A stretch of DNA of 64,000 nucleotides from Streptomyces sp. ISL-100 (GTDB lineage Bacteria; Actinomycetota; Actinomycetes; Streptomycetales; Streptomycetaceae), in the NCBI RefSeq assembly GCF_018614615.1, contig NZ_JAGGOK010000065.1, positions 1 through 64,000 on the forward strand, given 5' to 3'. This document shows positions 27,628 through 35,389 of this stretch, piece after piece; within the stretch, counting starts at the first letter, position 1, and the number at the start of each line of letters is the position of its first letter. A program made the translations under genes and the position numbers. A model generated the notes under the pieces. The model had not been told where the DNA came from and ran no database searches. It was given only the letters and a program-made list of their open reading frames with translations.

Positions 27628-28791
27628 GTGAATGAGTCGACATTTACTCCCGGAGGTGGTCAACCAGGTACGCCTGCACGGGGTCAGGGCCCATCGGGGC
27701 TCCAGGCTGTCGGCTCCGTCGCTGTCCGCACCTTCGCCACCCATCAGCACATGACGACAGCCCACCAGAGCATGGACGGCCTACACGTGAACGCCATGGC
27801 CGGCGACCAGAGTGGGGACAAGTCCACCACCCGCTTCGCCGACTTCGACGAGGTGCCCGAGGGGCACTTCTACGATCCCGATGCCGAGTACGAGCCCGAC
27901 CCCGAGTACGCGGCCACCCTCGCCCCCGACGCTGCCCGCCAGCGCCGCGAGCGGATCGGCCCGACCGGACGGCCGCTGCCGTACTTCCCGATCCCGGGCC
28001 CGCTGACCGATCACGGCCCCGCGAAGATCATCGCCATGTGCAACCAGAAGGGCGGCGTCGGCAAGACGACGTCGACCATCAATCTGGGTGCGGCTCTCGC
28101 GGAGTACGGACGACGGGTCCTGCTCGTCGACTTCGACCCGCAGGGAGCCCTGTCGGTCGGTCTCGGCGTGAACCCGATGGAACTCGACCTGACGGTCTAC
28201 AACCTGCTCATGGAGCGGGGCATGTCGGCCGACGAGGTCCTGCTGAAGACCGCGGTCCCCAACATGGACCTGCTGCCGAGCAATATCGACTTGTCGGCGG
28301 CAGAAGTGCAGTTGGTCAGCGAGGTCGCGCGCGAGTCGACACTTCAGCGGGCGCTCAAGCCGCTGATGGCCGACTACGACTACATCGTGATCGACTGTCA
28401 GCCTTCGCTGGGGCTTCTTACGGTGAACGCCCTGACGGCGGCTCACAAGGTGATCGTGCCGCTGGAGTGCGAGTTCTTCGCGCTGCGCGGTGTGGCCCTG
28501 CTGACCGAGACGATCGAGAAGGTCCAGGAGCGGCTCAACCCCGACCTGGAGCTCGACGGCATCCTCGCCACGATGTACGACTCCCGTACGGTGCACAGCC
28601 GCGAGGTGCTGGCGAGGGTCGTCGAGGCCTTCGACGAGCACGTCTACCACACGGTGATCGGACGGACCGTGCGCTTCCCGGAGACCACGGTCGCCGGTGA
28701 GCCGATCACGACGTACGCCTCCAACTCGGTCGGTGCGGCCGCTTATCGCCAGCTCGCCAGGGAGGTGCTCGCCCGGTGTCACGCCGAGTGA
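27628..28791 (+). CDS. parA: ParA/Soj-family ATPase
   Basis: A 387-residue ParA ATPase. After a non-conserved N-terminal 135 residues comes the deviant Walker A NQKGGVGKTTSTINLG, then LLVDFDPQGALSVGLG and IVIDCQPSLGLLTVNAL. It lies upstream of scpA-scpB rather than beside a ParB gene, so it is a paralogue of the origin-proximal ParA, likely acting with the condensin regulators or with the small basic protein encoded next. GTG 27628 has AAGGAGG 11 bases upstream; a later GTG at 27787 is possible. The next gene overlaps the stop. Confidence 0.93.
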   Translation: MNESTFTPGGGQPGTPARGQGPSGLQAVGSVAVRTFATHQHMTTAHQSMDGLHVNAMAGDQSGDKSTTRFADFDEVPEGHFYDPDAEYEPDPEYAATLAPDAARQRRERIGPTGRPLPYFPIPGPLTDHGPAKIIAMCNQKGGVGKTTSTINLGAALAEYGRRVLLVDFDPQGALSVGLGVNPMELDLTVYNLLMERGMSADEVLLKTAVPNMDLLPSNIDLSAAEVQLVSEVARESTLQRALKPLMADYDYIVIDCQPSLGLLTVNALTAAHKVIVPLECEFFALRGVALLTETIEKVQERLNPDLELDGILATMYDSRTVHSREVLARVVEAFDEHVYHTVIGRTVRFPETTVAGEPITTYASNSVGAAAYRQLAREVLARCHAE

Positions 28792-29417
28792 GTCTGCCGG
28801 GGGCCGACGAACTGTTCCGCACGACCGGGGGAATGGCGCTTCAGTCGTCGTCCCCGCGGCGCCCGCCGTCGCCCGCCAACCCCGCCAACGGCGAGGCGCG
28901 GGTGCCGGGGCCGGCTGCGGAGAGCGATTCCGGGGCGGCGGAGGGCGAGCAGCAGTCCGAGGGCGCGGCGTCCTCGCCCTCAGCCGGTGCGGGGCCGGAG
29001 CATTCGGCGGCCGCCGACGCGGAGGCCGGCGGGCATCGCAGCCGGGCCGTGGAAGGCGACCAGGCGGCCGCTGCGGCCGCCAGAGCGCGCCGTGCGCCGG
29101 AGAGTCAGCCGCCCTCCCAGCCGGCCGCCCAGCAGCGTCCTGCGGGCCCGGCGACGGGGGCCCAGCCACGGCGCCGGGGCGGGCGCGGGGCGAACCGTCG
29201 TCCCAGCGGCCGCGAACGGCACGACGAGAAGATCACGGTCTACGTCTCGGCCGAGGAACTGATGGACCTCGAGCACGCGCGGCTGGTGCTGCGCGGTGAG
29301 CACGGGCTCGCTGTCGACCGGGGCCGGATCGTGCGGGAAGCGGTTGCCGTCGTACTCGCGGACCTGGAGTCGCGGGGCGACGCGAGCATTCTCGTACGGC
29401 GCCTGCGCGGGCGCTGA
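28788..29417 (+). CDS. Disordered basic protein with helix-rich C-terminus (parA-scpA operon)
   Basis: A protein of about 209 residues: a disordered Ala/Pro/Gly/Glu-rich region to about 140, a basic patch RRRGGRGANRRPSGRERHDEK, then an ordered C-terminus, ITVYVSAEELMDLEHARLVL and RGRIVREAVAVVLADLESRG, that resembles a ribbon-helix-helix DNA-binding unit (a strand followed by two helices). I do not recognise a named family. GTG 28788 overlaps the parA TGA as GTGA; GTG 28776 is also in frame. Its place between a ParA ATPase and ScpA suggests it is the DNA-binding partner of this ParA; that is inference. Confidence 0.8.
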   Translation: MSLPGADELFRTTGGMALQSSSPRRPPSPANPANGEARVPGPAAESDSGAAEGEQQSEGAASSPSAGAGPEHSAAADAEAGGHRSRAVEGDQAAAAAARARRAPESQPPSQPAAQQRPAGPATGAQPRRRGGRGANRRPSGRERHDEKITVYVSAEELMDLEHARLVLRGEHGLAVDRGRIVREAVAVVLADLESRGDASILVRRLRGR

Positions 29418-29475
29418 CCGGACCGGAGGGTAGCCTGCGCTGCCCCCTGTTCGTCTTTCCGTACCTGGACCCGCG

Positions 29476-30870
29476 ATGCAGCCCACCGACGACTCAGCCG
29501 GCCCCGACCGGCCCGCCAGTGCCCCACGCCGTCGCTTGGGGCGCGGGCCGGGGGCGTCCCGCGCGGCCGGGCCGCGGCTGTCCGGTGGGCCGTTCACCGT
29601 CCCGGACACGGCTGTTCCCGTTGCGGCGCCGGATGGTGCGTCGGGGCCTCGGGCGGGCGGTTCTTCCCCCACCCCGCCCCTTCCCGAAACCGGGGATAAG
29701 CCTCCGGCCCCCCAGGCCGCAGGCCCCTCCGGGACAGCGCCCGTGACCGGCCCGGCGACCGGGGAGGCCGGCTCCTTCGGAGCGGCGCCTGTGACTGGTG
29801 CGGCCATCGGGGACGCCGGCTCCTGCGGGGCGGCGCCCGTGACCGGCCCGGCGACGGGGGAGGCCGACTCCTCGGGAGCGGCGGCCGTGACCGACCCGGC
29901 CACTGGTGACCCCGGCTCCTCCAGGGCGGCGGCTGTGACCGGCCCGGCGGCCGGGGAGGCCGGCTCCTTCGGGGCGGTGGCCGTGGGCGGCGCCGGGTCT
30001 CGTGGTGGGGGCTTTGGTGGACTGCCGAGGGGGGTGGACACGGCCGGGCTTGGTGATGTGGCCGTCGGGGCGGGGGACGGGCGATTCACCGTTCGGCTCG
30101 TTAATTTCGAGGGGCCCTTCGACCTGCTGCTTCAGCTCATCTCGAAGCACAAGCTCGACGTCACCGAGGTCGCCCTCTCGAAGGTCACCGACGAGTTCAT
30201 GGCGCACATCCGCGCCATGGGGGCCGACTGGGATCTTGACCAGACCACCGAGTTCCTCGTGGTGGCCGCCACACTCCTCGATCTCAAGGCCGCGCGGCTG
30301 CTGCCCACCGCCGAGGTGGAGGACGAGGGGGACCTCTCGCTGCTGGAGGCGCGGGACCTGCTGTTCGCGCGGCTGCTGCAGTACCGCGCGTACAAGCGGA
30401 TCGCCGACATCTTCAGCGAGCGGCTGGACGCGGAGGCCCGTCGCTACCCGCGTACGGTCGGCCTTGAGCCGCAGCACGCCGCGCTGCTGCCCGAGGTCGT
30501 CATCAGCATCGGCCCCGACGGCTTCGCCAAGCTCGCCGTGAAGGCCATGCAGCCCAGGGCCGAGCCACAGGTGTACGTCGATCACATCCACGCGCCCCTC
30601 GTGTCCGTACGGGAACAGGCCGAGGTGGTCGTCGCGCGGCTGCGGGAGGTGGGGCAGGCGTCTTTTCAGGCGCTGACGGAGGATGTCTCGGACACGCTCA
30701 CCGTGGTCGCACGGTTCCTCGCCCTGCTCGAGCTCTATCGGGAGAAGGTTGTCGTGCTGGACCAGGAGGAGGCCCTGGGGGAGCTCATGGTGCGGTGGAC
30801 CGGCGGGGAGGCGGCGCAGCCCGTCGTCACGGACGAGTTCGATCAAGTGGTGGAGGAGGAGACGGAGTGA
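29476..30870 (+). CDS. scpA: Segregation and condensation protein A
   Basis: A 464-residue ScpA (kleisin of the SMC-ScpAB condensin). The conserved protein starts only near residue 200 with FTVRLVNFEGPFDLLLQLIS, continues with LDLKAARLLP and ends with a C-terminal winged-helix region (FQALTEDVSDTLTVVARFLALLELYREK). The first 200 residues are low complexity and contain five 16-residue tandem repeats of the form GAAPVTGPATGEAGSF. ATG 29476 has no strong ribosome binding site, and the repeated region could in principle be bypassed by a later start, but it keeps its frame and codon bias. It overlaps scpB by four bases (GTGA). Confidence 0.92.
   Translation: MQPTDDSAGPDRPASAPRRRLGRGPGASRAAGPRLSGGPFTVPDTAVPVAAPDGASGPRAGGSSPTPPLPETGDKPPAPQAAGPSGTAPVTGPATGEAGSFGAAPVTGAAIGDAGSCGAAPVTGPATGEADSSGAAAVTDPATGDPGSSRAAAVTGPAAGEAGSFGAVAVGGAGSRGGGFGGLPRGVDTAGLGDVAVGAGDGRFTVRLVNFEGPFDLLLQLISKHKLDVTEVALSKVTDEFMAHIRAMGADWDLDQTTEFLVVAATLLDLKAARLLPTAEVEDEGDLSLLEARDLLFARLLQYRAYKRIADIFSERLDAEARRYPRTVGLEPQHAALLPEVVISIGPDGFAKLAVKAMQPRAEPQVYVDHIHAPLVSVREQAEVVVARLREVGQASFQALTEDVSDTLTVVARFLALLELYREKVVVLDQEEALGELMVRWTGGEAAQPVVTDEFDQVVEEETE
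29731..29970 (+). repeat. Five 48-bp tandem repeats in scpA
   Basis: Five consecutive 48-base units encode GTAPVTGPATGEAGSF, GAAPVTGAAIGDAGSC, GAAPVTGPATGEADSS, GAAAVTDPATGDPGSS and RAAAVTGPAAGEAGSF. A sixth, degenerate unit follows to about 30015. The period is a multiple of three, so copy number can change without breaking the frame. Confidence 0.9.
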
Positions 30871-31493
30871 GTGAGTCCCCTGCGGTCGCGGACCTCGGGC
30901 TCAAGCCCGCCCTGGAGGCGGTCCTCATGGTCGTCGACGAGCCCGCCACCGAGGAACACCTCTCGAAGGTGCTGGAGCGGCCCCGCAGAGCCGTCGCGGA
31001 CGCGCTGCGAGAGCTGGCCGACGAATACGCCGCACAGGGGCGCGGATTCGAGCTCAGGCTGGTCGCCGGGGGATGGCGCTTCTACACGCGGCCCCAGTAC
31101 GCGGCGGCGGTCGAGAGCTTCGTACTGGACGGACAGCAGGCCCGTCTCACCCAGGCTGCCCTGGAGACCCTGGCGGTCGTCGCGTACCGCCAGCCGGTGA
31201 GCCGGTCACGGGTCTCGGCCGTACGTGGCGTGAACTGCGACGGCGTGATGCGGACCCTCCTCCAGCGCGGTCTGGTAGGGGAGGCGGGCACGGAACCCGA
31301 AACAGGTGCGATCCTGTACAGGACGACGAACTACTTTCTGGAGCGGATGGGCCTGCGTGGCCTGGACGAGCTCCCGGAGCTCGCGCCATTCCTCCCGGAG
31401 GCGGACGCGATCGAGGCTGAGACGCTAGAGGGTGTGCCGTCGTTCGATCCGGACGCCCCGGACACCGACGCAGACGACAAGACGGAATTTTGA
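30867..31493 (+). CDS. scpB: Segregation and condensation protein B
   Basis: A 208-residue ScpB with two winged-helix domains (LKPALEAVLMVVDEPATEEHL, then LTQAALETLAVVAYRQPVSRSRVSAVRGVNCDGVMRTL split around residue 105-140) and an acidic tail. It dimerises and binds ScpA in the SMC condensin. GTG 30867 overlaps the scpA stop (GTGA), so the two are translationally coupled, and its own stop shares a base with the next ATG (TGATG). Confidence 0.94.
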   Translation: MSESPAVADLGLKPALEAVLMVVDEPATEEHLSKVLERPRRAVADALRELADEYAAQGRGFELRLVAGGWRFYTRPQYAAAVESFVLDGQQARLTQAALETLAVVAYRQPVSRSRVSAVRGVNCDGVMRTLLQRGLVGEAGTEPETGAILYRTTNYFLERMGLRGLDELPELAPFLPEADAIEAETLEGVPSFDPDAPDTDADDKTEF

Positions 31494-32785
31494 TGCGAAG
31501 CAGCAGCGGCAGGAACAGCGGAAGCGGTAACGACCGGAATCAGCGGGGCGCGGGCGCGGGCAAGGGGCGCGAGCGCGACGACAAGAAGCGCACCGAGCGT
31601 CCCGACCGCCCCCGTCCGGAAGAGCGCCGTTACGACGTCGGCCGTGACGCCCCTGGCGCCCGCGGCGGCAGTGGTGGTAGTGGCGCGGGCGGCGGCGGTC
31701 GTGGCGGCAGTGGTGCTGGACGCGGCGGCAGCGGCGCGGGCGCTGGACGCGGTGGAAGCGGCGCGGGCGCTGGACGTGGCGGCGCGGGCGCGGGCGGCGG
31801 GCGCGGTGGCGCGGGCGCGGGACGTGGCGGCAGCAGCTCCGGAGGCACCTCGAGCACCGGCAGCCGTGGCGCGTCCGCGCGCGGTGGCGCCAAGGGCGGC
31901 CCCAAGGCCCCGCAGGGCGGCTTCAGGACCCCTGGCCTGCGCCGTGGCCCGCAGAGTGCTCCTTCCCGGCCGCGTGAGCTCGACGCCAAGCTTGAGGAGC
32001 GCGTACGTGAGCGGCACAGCAAGCCCCAGGTGACGACGCCCAAGACGTTCCCCGGAGCCGAGCAGGAGGGTGAGCGCCTGCAGAAGGTCCTCGCCCGTGC
32101 GGGCATGGGTTCGCGGCGTGCCTGCGAGGAGCTGATCGAGCAGGCCCGGGTCGAGGTCAACGGCGAGATCGTGACCGAGCAGGGCAGGCGCGTCGACGTG
32201 CACAAGGACGAGGTCAAGGTCGACGGCCTGACGGTCGCCACCCAGTCGCACCTCTTCTTCGCGCTCAACAAGCCGGCCGGTGTCGTCGCCACCATGGGTG
32301 ACCCGGACGGCCGCCAGAACCTCAACGACTACGTGAACAACCGTGAGACGCGTCTCTTCCACGTGGGCCGGCTGGACACCGAGACCGAGGGCATCATCCT
32401 GCTCACCAACCACGGCGAGCTGGCCCACCGTCTGACGCACCCGAAGTACGGCGTGAAGAAGACCTACCTCGCCGCGATCCAGGGACCGCTTCCGCGTGAC
32501 CTCGGCAAGCGGCTCAAGGACGGCATCGCGCTGGAGGACGGGTACGCCCGCGCCGACCACTTCCGCGTCGTCGAGAACACCGGAAAGAACTACCTGGTCG
32601 AGGTCACCCTCCACGAGGGCCGCAAGCACATCGTGCGCCGCATGCTGGCCGAGGCCGGCTTCCCGGTCGAGCGGCTCGTGCGGACGTCCTTCGGGCCGAT
32701 CCCGCTGGGTGACCAGAAGTCCGGCTGGCTGCGCCGCCTCACCAACACCGAGGTCGGCATGCTGATGAAGGAAGTCGGCCTGTAA
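31493..32785 (+). CDS. RluB/RsuA-type pseudouridine synthase with Gly-rich N-terminus
   Basis: A 430-residue enzyme. Residues about 1-165 are a Gly/Arg/Ser/Ala-rich repeat tract (GRGGSGAGAGRGG and similar). An S4 RNA-binding domain follows (GERLQKVLARAGMGSRRACE, from about 192), then the catalytic domain with FALNKPAGVV and the GRLDTETEG motif (near 292) that carries the catalytic Asp. It modifies uridine in 23S rRNA or 16S rRNA; the scpAB-rluB order favours RluB. ATG 31493 overlaps the scpB stop. A strong terminator ends the operon. Confidence 0.92.
   Translation: MRSSSGRNSGSGNDRNQRGAGAGKGRERDDKKRTERPDRPRPEERRYDVGRDAPGARGGSGGSGAGGGGRGGSGAGRGGSGAGAGRGGSGAGAGRGGAGAGGGRGGAGAGRGGSSSGGTSSTGSRGASARGGAKGGPKAPQGGFRTPGLRRGPQSAPSRPRELDAKLEERVRERHSKPQVTTPKTFPGAEQEGERLQKVLARAGMGSRRACEELIEQARVEVNGEIVTEQGRRVDVHKDEVKVDGLTVATQSHLFFALNKPAGVVATMGDPDGRQNLNDYVNNRETRLFHVGRLDTETEGIILLTNHGELAHRLTHPKYGVKKTYLAAIQGPLPRDLGKRLKDGIALEDGYARADHFRVVENTGKNYLVEVTLHEGRKHIVRRMLAEAGFPVERLVRTSFGPIPLGDQKSGWLRRLTNTEVGMLMKEVGL
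31655..31850 (+). repeat. Short GGC-rich coding repeats in rluB-like gene
   Basis: Repeats of GGACGCGGTGGCAGCGGCGCGGGCGC-like units (given here by pattern, about 24-30 bases each) encode GRGGSGAGA blocks. They are imperfect and probably length-variable between strains. Confidence 0.75.
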
Positions 32786-32803
32786 CCGACGCCCTTTTGC
32801 CCG

Positions 32804-32850
32804 AAGCCCCGGGCGGTTCCTGTACGTACAGGAACCGCCCGGGGCTTTTT
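32804..32850 (+). terminator. Intrinsic terminator (44-bp perfect palindrome)
   Basis: AAGCCCCGGGCGGTTCCTGT-ACGT-ACAGGAACCGCCCGGGGCTT, centred at 32825/32826, is perfectly self-complementary over 44 bases and is followed by TTT. It terminates the parA-scpAB-rluB operon and insulates it from the NAD operon. Confidence 0.93.
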
Positions 32851-32875
32851 GCCGCTTGTGGAGCGGGCCTCCACT

Positions 32876-32902
32876 CCTTTATAGTCACCATGACCATAAA
32901 GG
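32876..32902. promoter_or_regulatory. Predicted NrtR operator
   Basis: A 27-base inverted repeat with arms CCTTTATAGTCA and TGACCATAAAGG (11 of 12 complementary positions) around a three-base centre. Its core TATAGTCA-NNN-TGACxATA resembles the palindromes reported for the NAD-metabolism repressor NrtR. It overlaps the ribosome binding site region of pnuC, and the third gene of the operon encodes an NrtR-type protein, so autoregulation is expected. Confidence 0.82.
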
Positions 32903-32910
32903 AGGCGGGC

Positions 32911-33567
32911 GTGAGTCTCGCGGACATACTCGAACCCCTGCAGCAGCCACTGGTCACCGTCCTGGACACCCCGGTGAGCTGGACCGAGGTCCTCGGGTTC
33001 GGCAGCGGCGCTCTCTGCGTCTGGCTCGTCGCCCGGCAGCACATCGCCAACTGGCCGATCGGCATGGCCAACAACCTCTTCTTCGTCCTCCTGTTCACCC
33101 AGGCGGGCCTGTACGCCGACGCCGGCCTGCAGGTCGTCTTCATCACCCTCGCTGCCTACGGCTGGTGGACCTGGACCCACGGGGGTGGACCAGGCTCCTC
33201 CGCGTCCCTGCCGGTACGGCGCACCAGCCGCACCGAGTGGACCTGGCTGCTGGCGGCGGGGGCGGTGGGGACCTTCGCTCTGACGCTCCTCCTCGACCGC
33301 GCGACCGATTCGACCGTTCCTTTCTGGGACTCCCTGACGACCGCGCTGTCCCTCATGGCGACGTACGGGCAGTGCAGGAAGCGCCTCGAATCGTGGTGGC
33401 TGTGGATCGCGGCCGACGTTGTGTACGTCCCTCTGTACGCCTACAAGGAGCTGTATCTGACGTCGCTCCTGTACGTCGGTTTCATGGCCCTGTGCGTTCT
33501 CGGGCTGCTCAATTGGCGGCGTGACGCGCGCTCCCGGGAACAGCTCGTCGCTCGGGCCGCGGCATGA
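32911..33567 (+). CDS. pnuC: PnuC nicotinamide riboside transporter
   Basis: A 218-residue membrane protein with about seven helices and the PnuC-type blocks GMANNLFFVLLFTQAGLYAD, GWWTWTHGG and WWLWIAADVVYVPLYAYKEL. PnuC passes nicotinamide riboside into the cell, where it is trapped by phosphorylation. GTG 32911 is chosen because AAAGGAGG ends six bases upstream; the in-frame ATG 32890 lies inside the operator palindrome. It overlaps the next gene by four bases (ATGA). Confidence 0.93.
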   Translation: MSLADILEPLQQPLVTVLDTPVSWTEVLGFGSGALCVWLVARQHIANWPIGMANNLFFVLLFTQAGLYADAGLQVVFITLAAYGWWTWTHGGGPGSSASLPVRRTSRTEWTWLLAAGAVGTFALTLLLDRATDSTVPFWDSLTTALSLMATYGQCRKRLESWWLWIAADVVYVPLYAYKELYLTSLLYVGFMALCVLGLLNWRRDARSREQLVARAAA

Positions 33568-34649
33568 CCGCGTACAAGCACGGACTCGTGCTCGGGAAGT
33601 TCTATCCGCCGCACGCGGGTCATCACCATCTCGTGCGCACCGCGCGGGAACGCTGCGAGCGGCTCACCGTCCTGGTCTGTGCCTCGTCCGCCGAGTCCGT
33701 GCCACTCACCGACAGGGTGGCGTGGATGCGGGCCGTGCACCCGGACGTTGATGTGGTCGGCGCCGTCGACGACATCCCCGTGGACACCACCGACCCCGCC
33801 GTGTGGGACGCGCACATGGCGGTCTTCCTGGCCGCTGTTCCGCAGCCCGTCGACGCCGTCTTCACTTCGGAGGCGTACGGCGAAGAGCTCGGCCGGCGCT
33901 TCGGTGCGGACGCGGTGTGCGTGGACCCGGACCGTACGGCCTTTCCTGTCTCGGGAACGGCCGTACGCGCCGATCCTGTCGGCCACTGGGACTACCTGGA
34001 GCGGCCGGTACGGGCCGCCCTCGCCCGGCGCGTGGTCGTTCTGGGGGCCGAGTCGACCGGGACCACGACCATGGCAAGGGCGCTCGCCGAGCACTACCGG
34101 CGCCGCGGCGGCGTATGGGAACGGACGCAGTGCGTTCCCGAGTACGGCCGGGAGTACAGCGAGCGGAAACTCGCCGCACTGCGCGAACGTCGCCCGGACG
34201 CCGACTGGGCGGACGTAGCCTTCACCACGCGGGAGTTCCCGCTGATCGCGCGGCGGCAGTGCCACGACGAGGACGCGGCGGCCGGAGCGGGCTCGCCCGT
34301 GCTGTTCTGTGACACCGATGCCTTCGCCACCACGGTGTGGCACGAGCGTTACCTGGGGGGCCCGAATACGGACGTCGCGCGGATCGCCGCAACCGCCAGG
34401 GGCAGGCAGCACCTGTGGCTGCTCACCGACCACGCCGGCGTGCCCTTCGAGGACGACGGCCTGCGCGACGGCGAACACCTGCGGCCCTGGATGACGGCAC
34501 GCTTCCGCGAGGAACTGACTCGTACAGGGCGCACATTCGTCACCCTCGGCGGACCGCACGAGAAGCGGCTCGCGGCCGCCGTCGCCGCCGTGGACGCGTT
34601 GCTCGCCGAGGGATGGGGCTTCACCGATCCCCTTCCGGAGAAGCGATGA
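33564..34649 (+). CDS. nadR: NadR-like NMN adenylyltransferase / ribosylnicotinamide kinase
   Basis: A 361-residue two-domain protein. The N-terminal nucleotidyltransferase domain has GKFYPPHAGHHHL (residues 11-23, HxGH site) and SGTAVRADP (near 129), matching the NMN adenylyltransferase ISGTxxR motif. The C-terminal P-loop domain, normally the ribosylnicotinamide kinase, has GAESTGTTTMARAL (159-172), with Thr in place of the usual P-loop Lys, then PEYGREY and a Walker-B-like CDTDAF. There is no N-terminal helix-turn-helix as in enterobacterial NadR. It should turn imported nicotinamide riboside or NMN into NAD; whether the kinase domain is active is open. Confidence 0.88.
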   Translation: MTAYKHGLVLGKFYPPHAGHHHLVRTARERCERLTVLVCASSAESVPLTDRVAWMRAVHPDVDVVGAVDDIPVDTTDPAVWDAHMAVFLAAVPQPVDAVFTSEAYGEELGRRFGADAVCVDPDRTAFPVSGTAVRADPVGHWDYLERPVRAALARRVVVLGAESTGTTTMARALAEHYRRRGGVWERTQCVPEYGREYSERKLAALRERRPDADWADVAFTTREFPLIARRQCHDEDAAAGAGSPVLFCDTDAFATTVWHERYLGGPNTDVARIAATARGRQHLWLLTDHAGVPFEDDGLRDGEHLRPWMTARFREELTRTGRTFVTLGGPHEKRLAAAVAAVDALLAEGWGFTDPLPEKR

Positions 34650-35389
34650 ACGAAGAGACCGATTACAACCCGCGCGACTTCGAGCCGTTCGCCGTCACCG
34701 TCGATCTCGCCGTCTTCACCGTGCGCGAGAGCCGCCTGCACGTTCTGCTGATCCGGCGCGGACAAGACCCGTACGCCGGGGCGTGGGCGCTGCCCGGCGG
34801 CTTCATACTGCCCCGTGAGTCCGCGGAAACCGCCGCCCGGCGCGAACTGGCCGAGGAGACCGGGCTGTCGCAGGAGTCCGCCGCCGCGCTCCACCTGGAG
34901 CAGCTGCGTACGTACAGCGAACCCGACCGCGATCCACGGATGCGCGTCGTCTCCGTCGCGTACACCGCGCTGGTGCCCGGTCTGCCGGAGCCGCGCGGCG
35001 GCGGTGACGCCGCGCACGCCCAGTGGATGCCCGTCGGCGGTGTGCCCGCGCTCGCCTTCGACCACGCGCGGATCATCACCGACGCACAGGAGCGCATCCG
35101 CGCCAAGCTCGAATACACCTGCCTGGCCACGGCTTTCTGCCCGCCCGAGTTCACGCTGGGCGAGCTCCAGCAGGTGTACGAGACGGTCTGGGGCGTAGAG
35201 CTCGACCGGCCCAACTTCCGGCGCAAGGTGCTCGCCTCGCCCGGCTTCGTGGAGCCGGTGGAAGGGGCGCCCCGGCGTACCGGAGGACGGGGGAAACCCG
35301 CCGCTCTCTACCGCGCGGGGAACGCCGCCGCTCTGCATCCACCACTTCTGCGCCCCGAACGACGATCCGAAGGAGAACGGTCAGAATGA
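34646..35389 (+). CDS. nrtR: NrtR-type Nudix-related transcriptional regulator
   Basis: A 247-residue protein: an N-terminal Nudix domain (VTVDLAVFTVRESRLHVLLI then WALPGGFI) and a C-terminal winged helix (FTLGELQQVYETVWG, PNFRRKVLAS). This architecture defines NrtR, a repressor of NAD-biosynthesis genes released by ADP-ribose-type ligands. The Nudix box here keeps all residues of the GX5EX7REUXEEXGU pattern (residues about 51-73), while many NrtR proteins have lost it. ATG 34646 overlaps the nadR stop (ATGA). The palindrome at 32876 is the likely binding site. Confidence 0.9.
   Translation: MNEETDYNPRDFEPFAVTVDLAVFTVRESRLHVLLIRRGQDPYAGAWALPGGFILPRESAETAARRELAEETGLSQESAAALHLEQLRTYSEPDRDPRMRVVSVAYTALVPGLPEPRGGGDAAHAQWMPVGGVPALAFDHARIITDAQERIRAKLEYTCLATAFCPPEFTLGELQQVYETVWGVELDRPNFRRKVLASPGFVEPVEGAPRRTGGRGKPAALYRAGNAAALHPPLLRPERRSEGERSE

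Noticed and set aside
27540-27630. Possible parS site near parA
   Set aside because: Only a short CTATCGATA-type palindrome is present; nothing close to GTTTCACGTGAAAC was seen.
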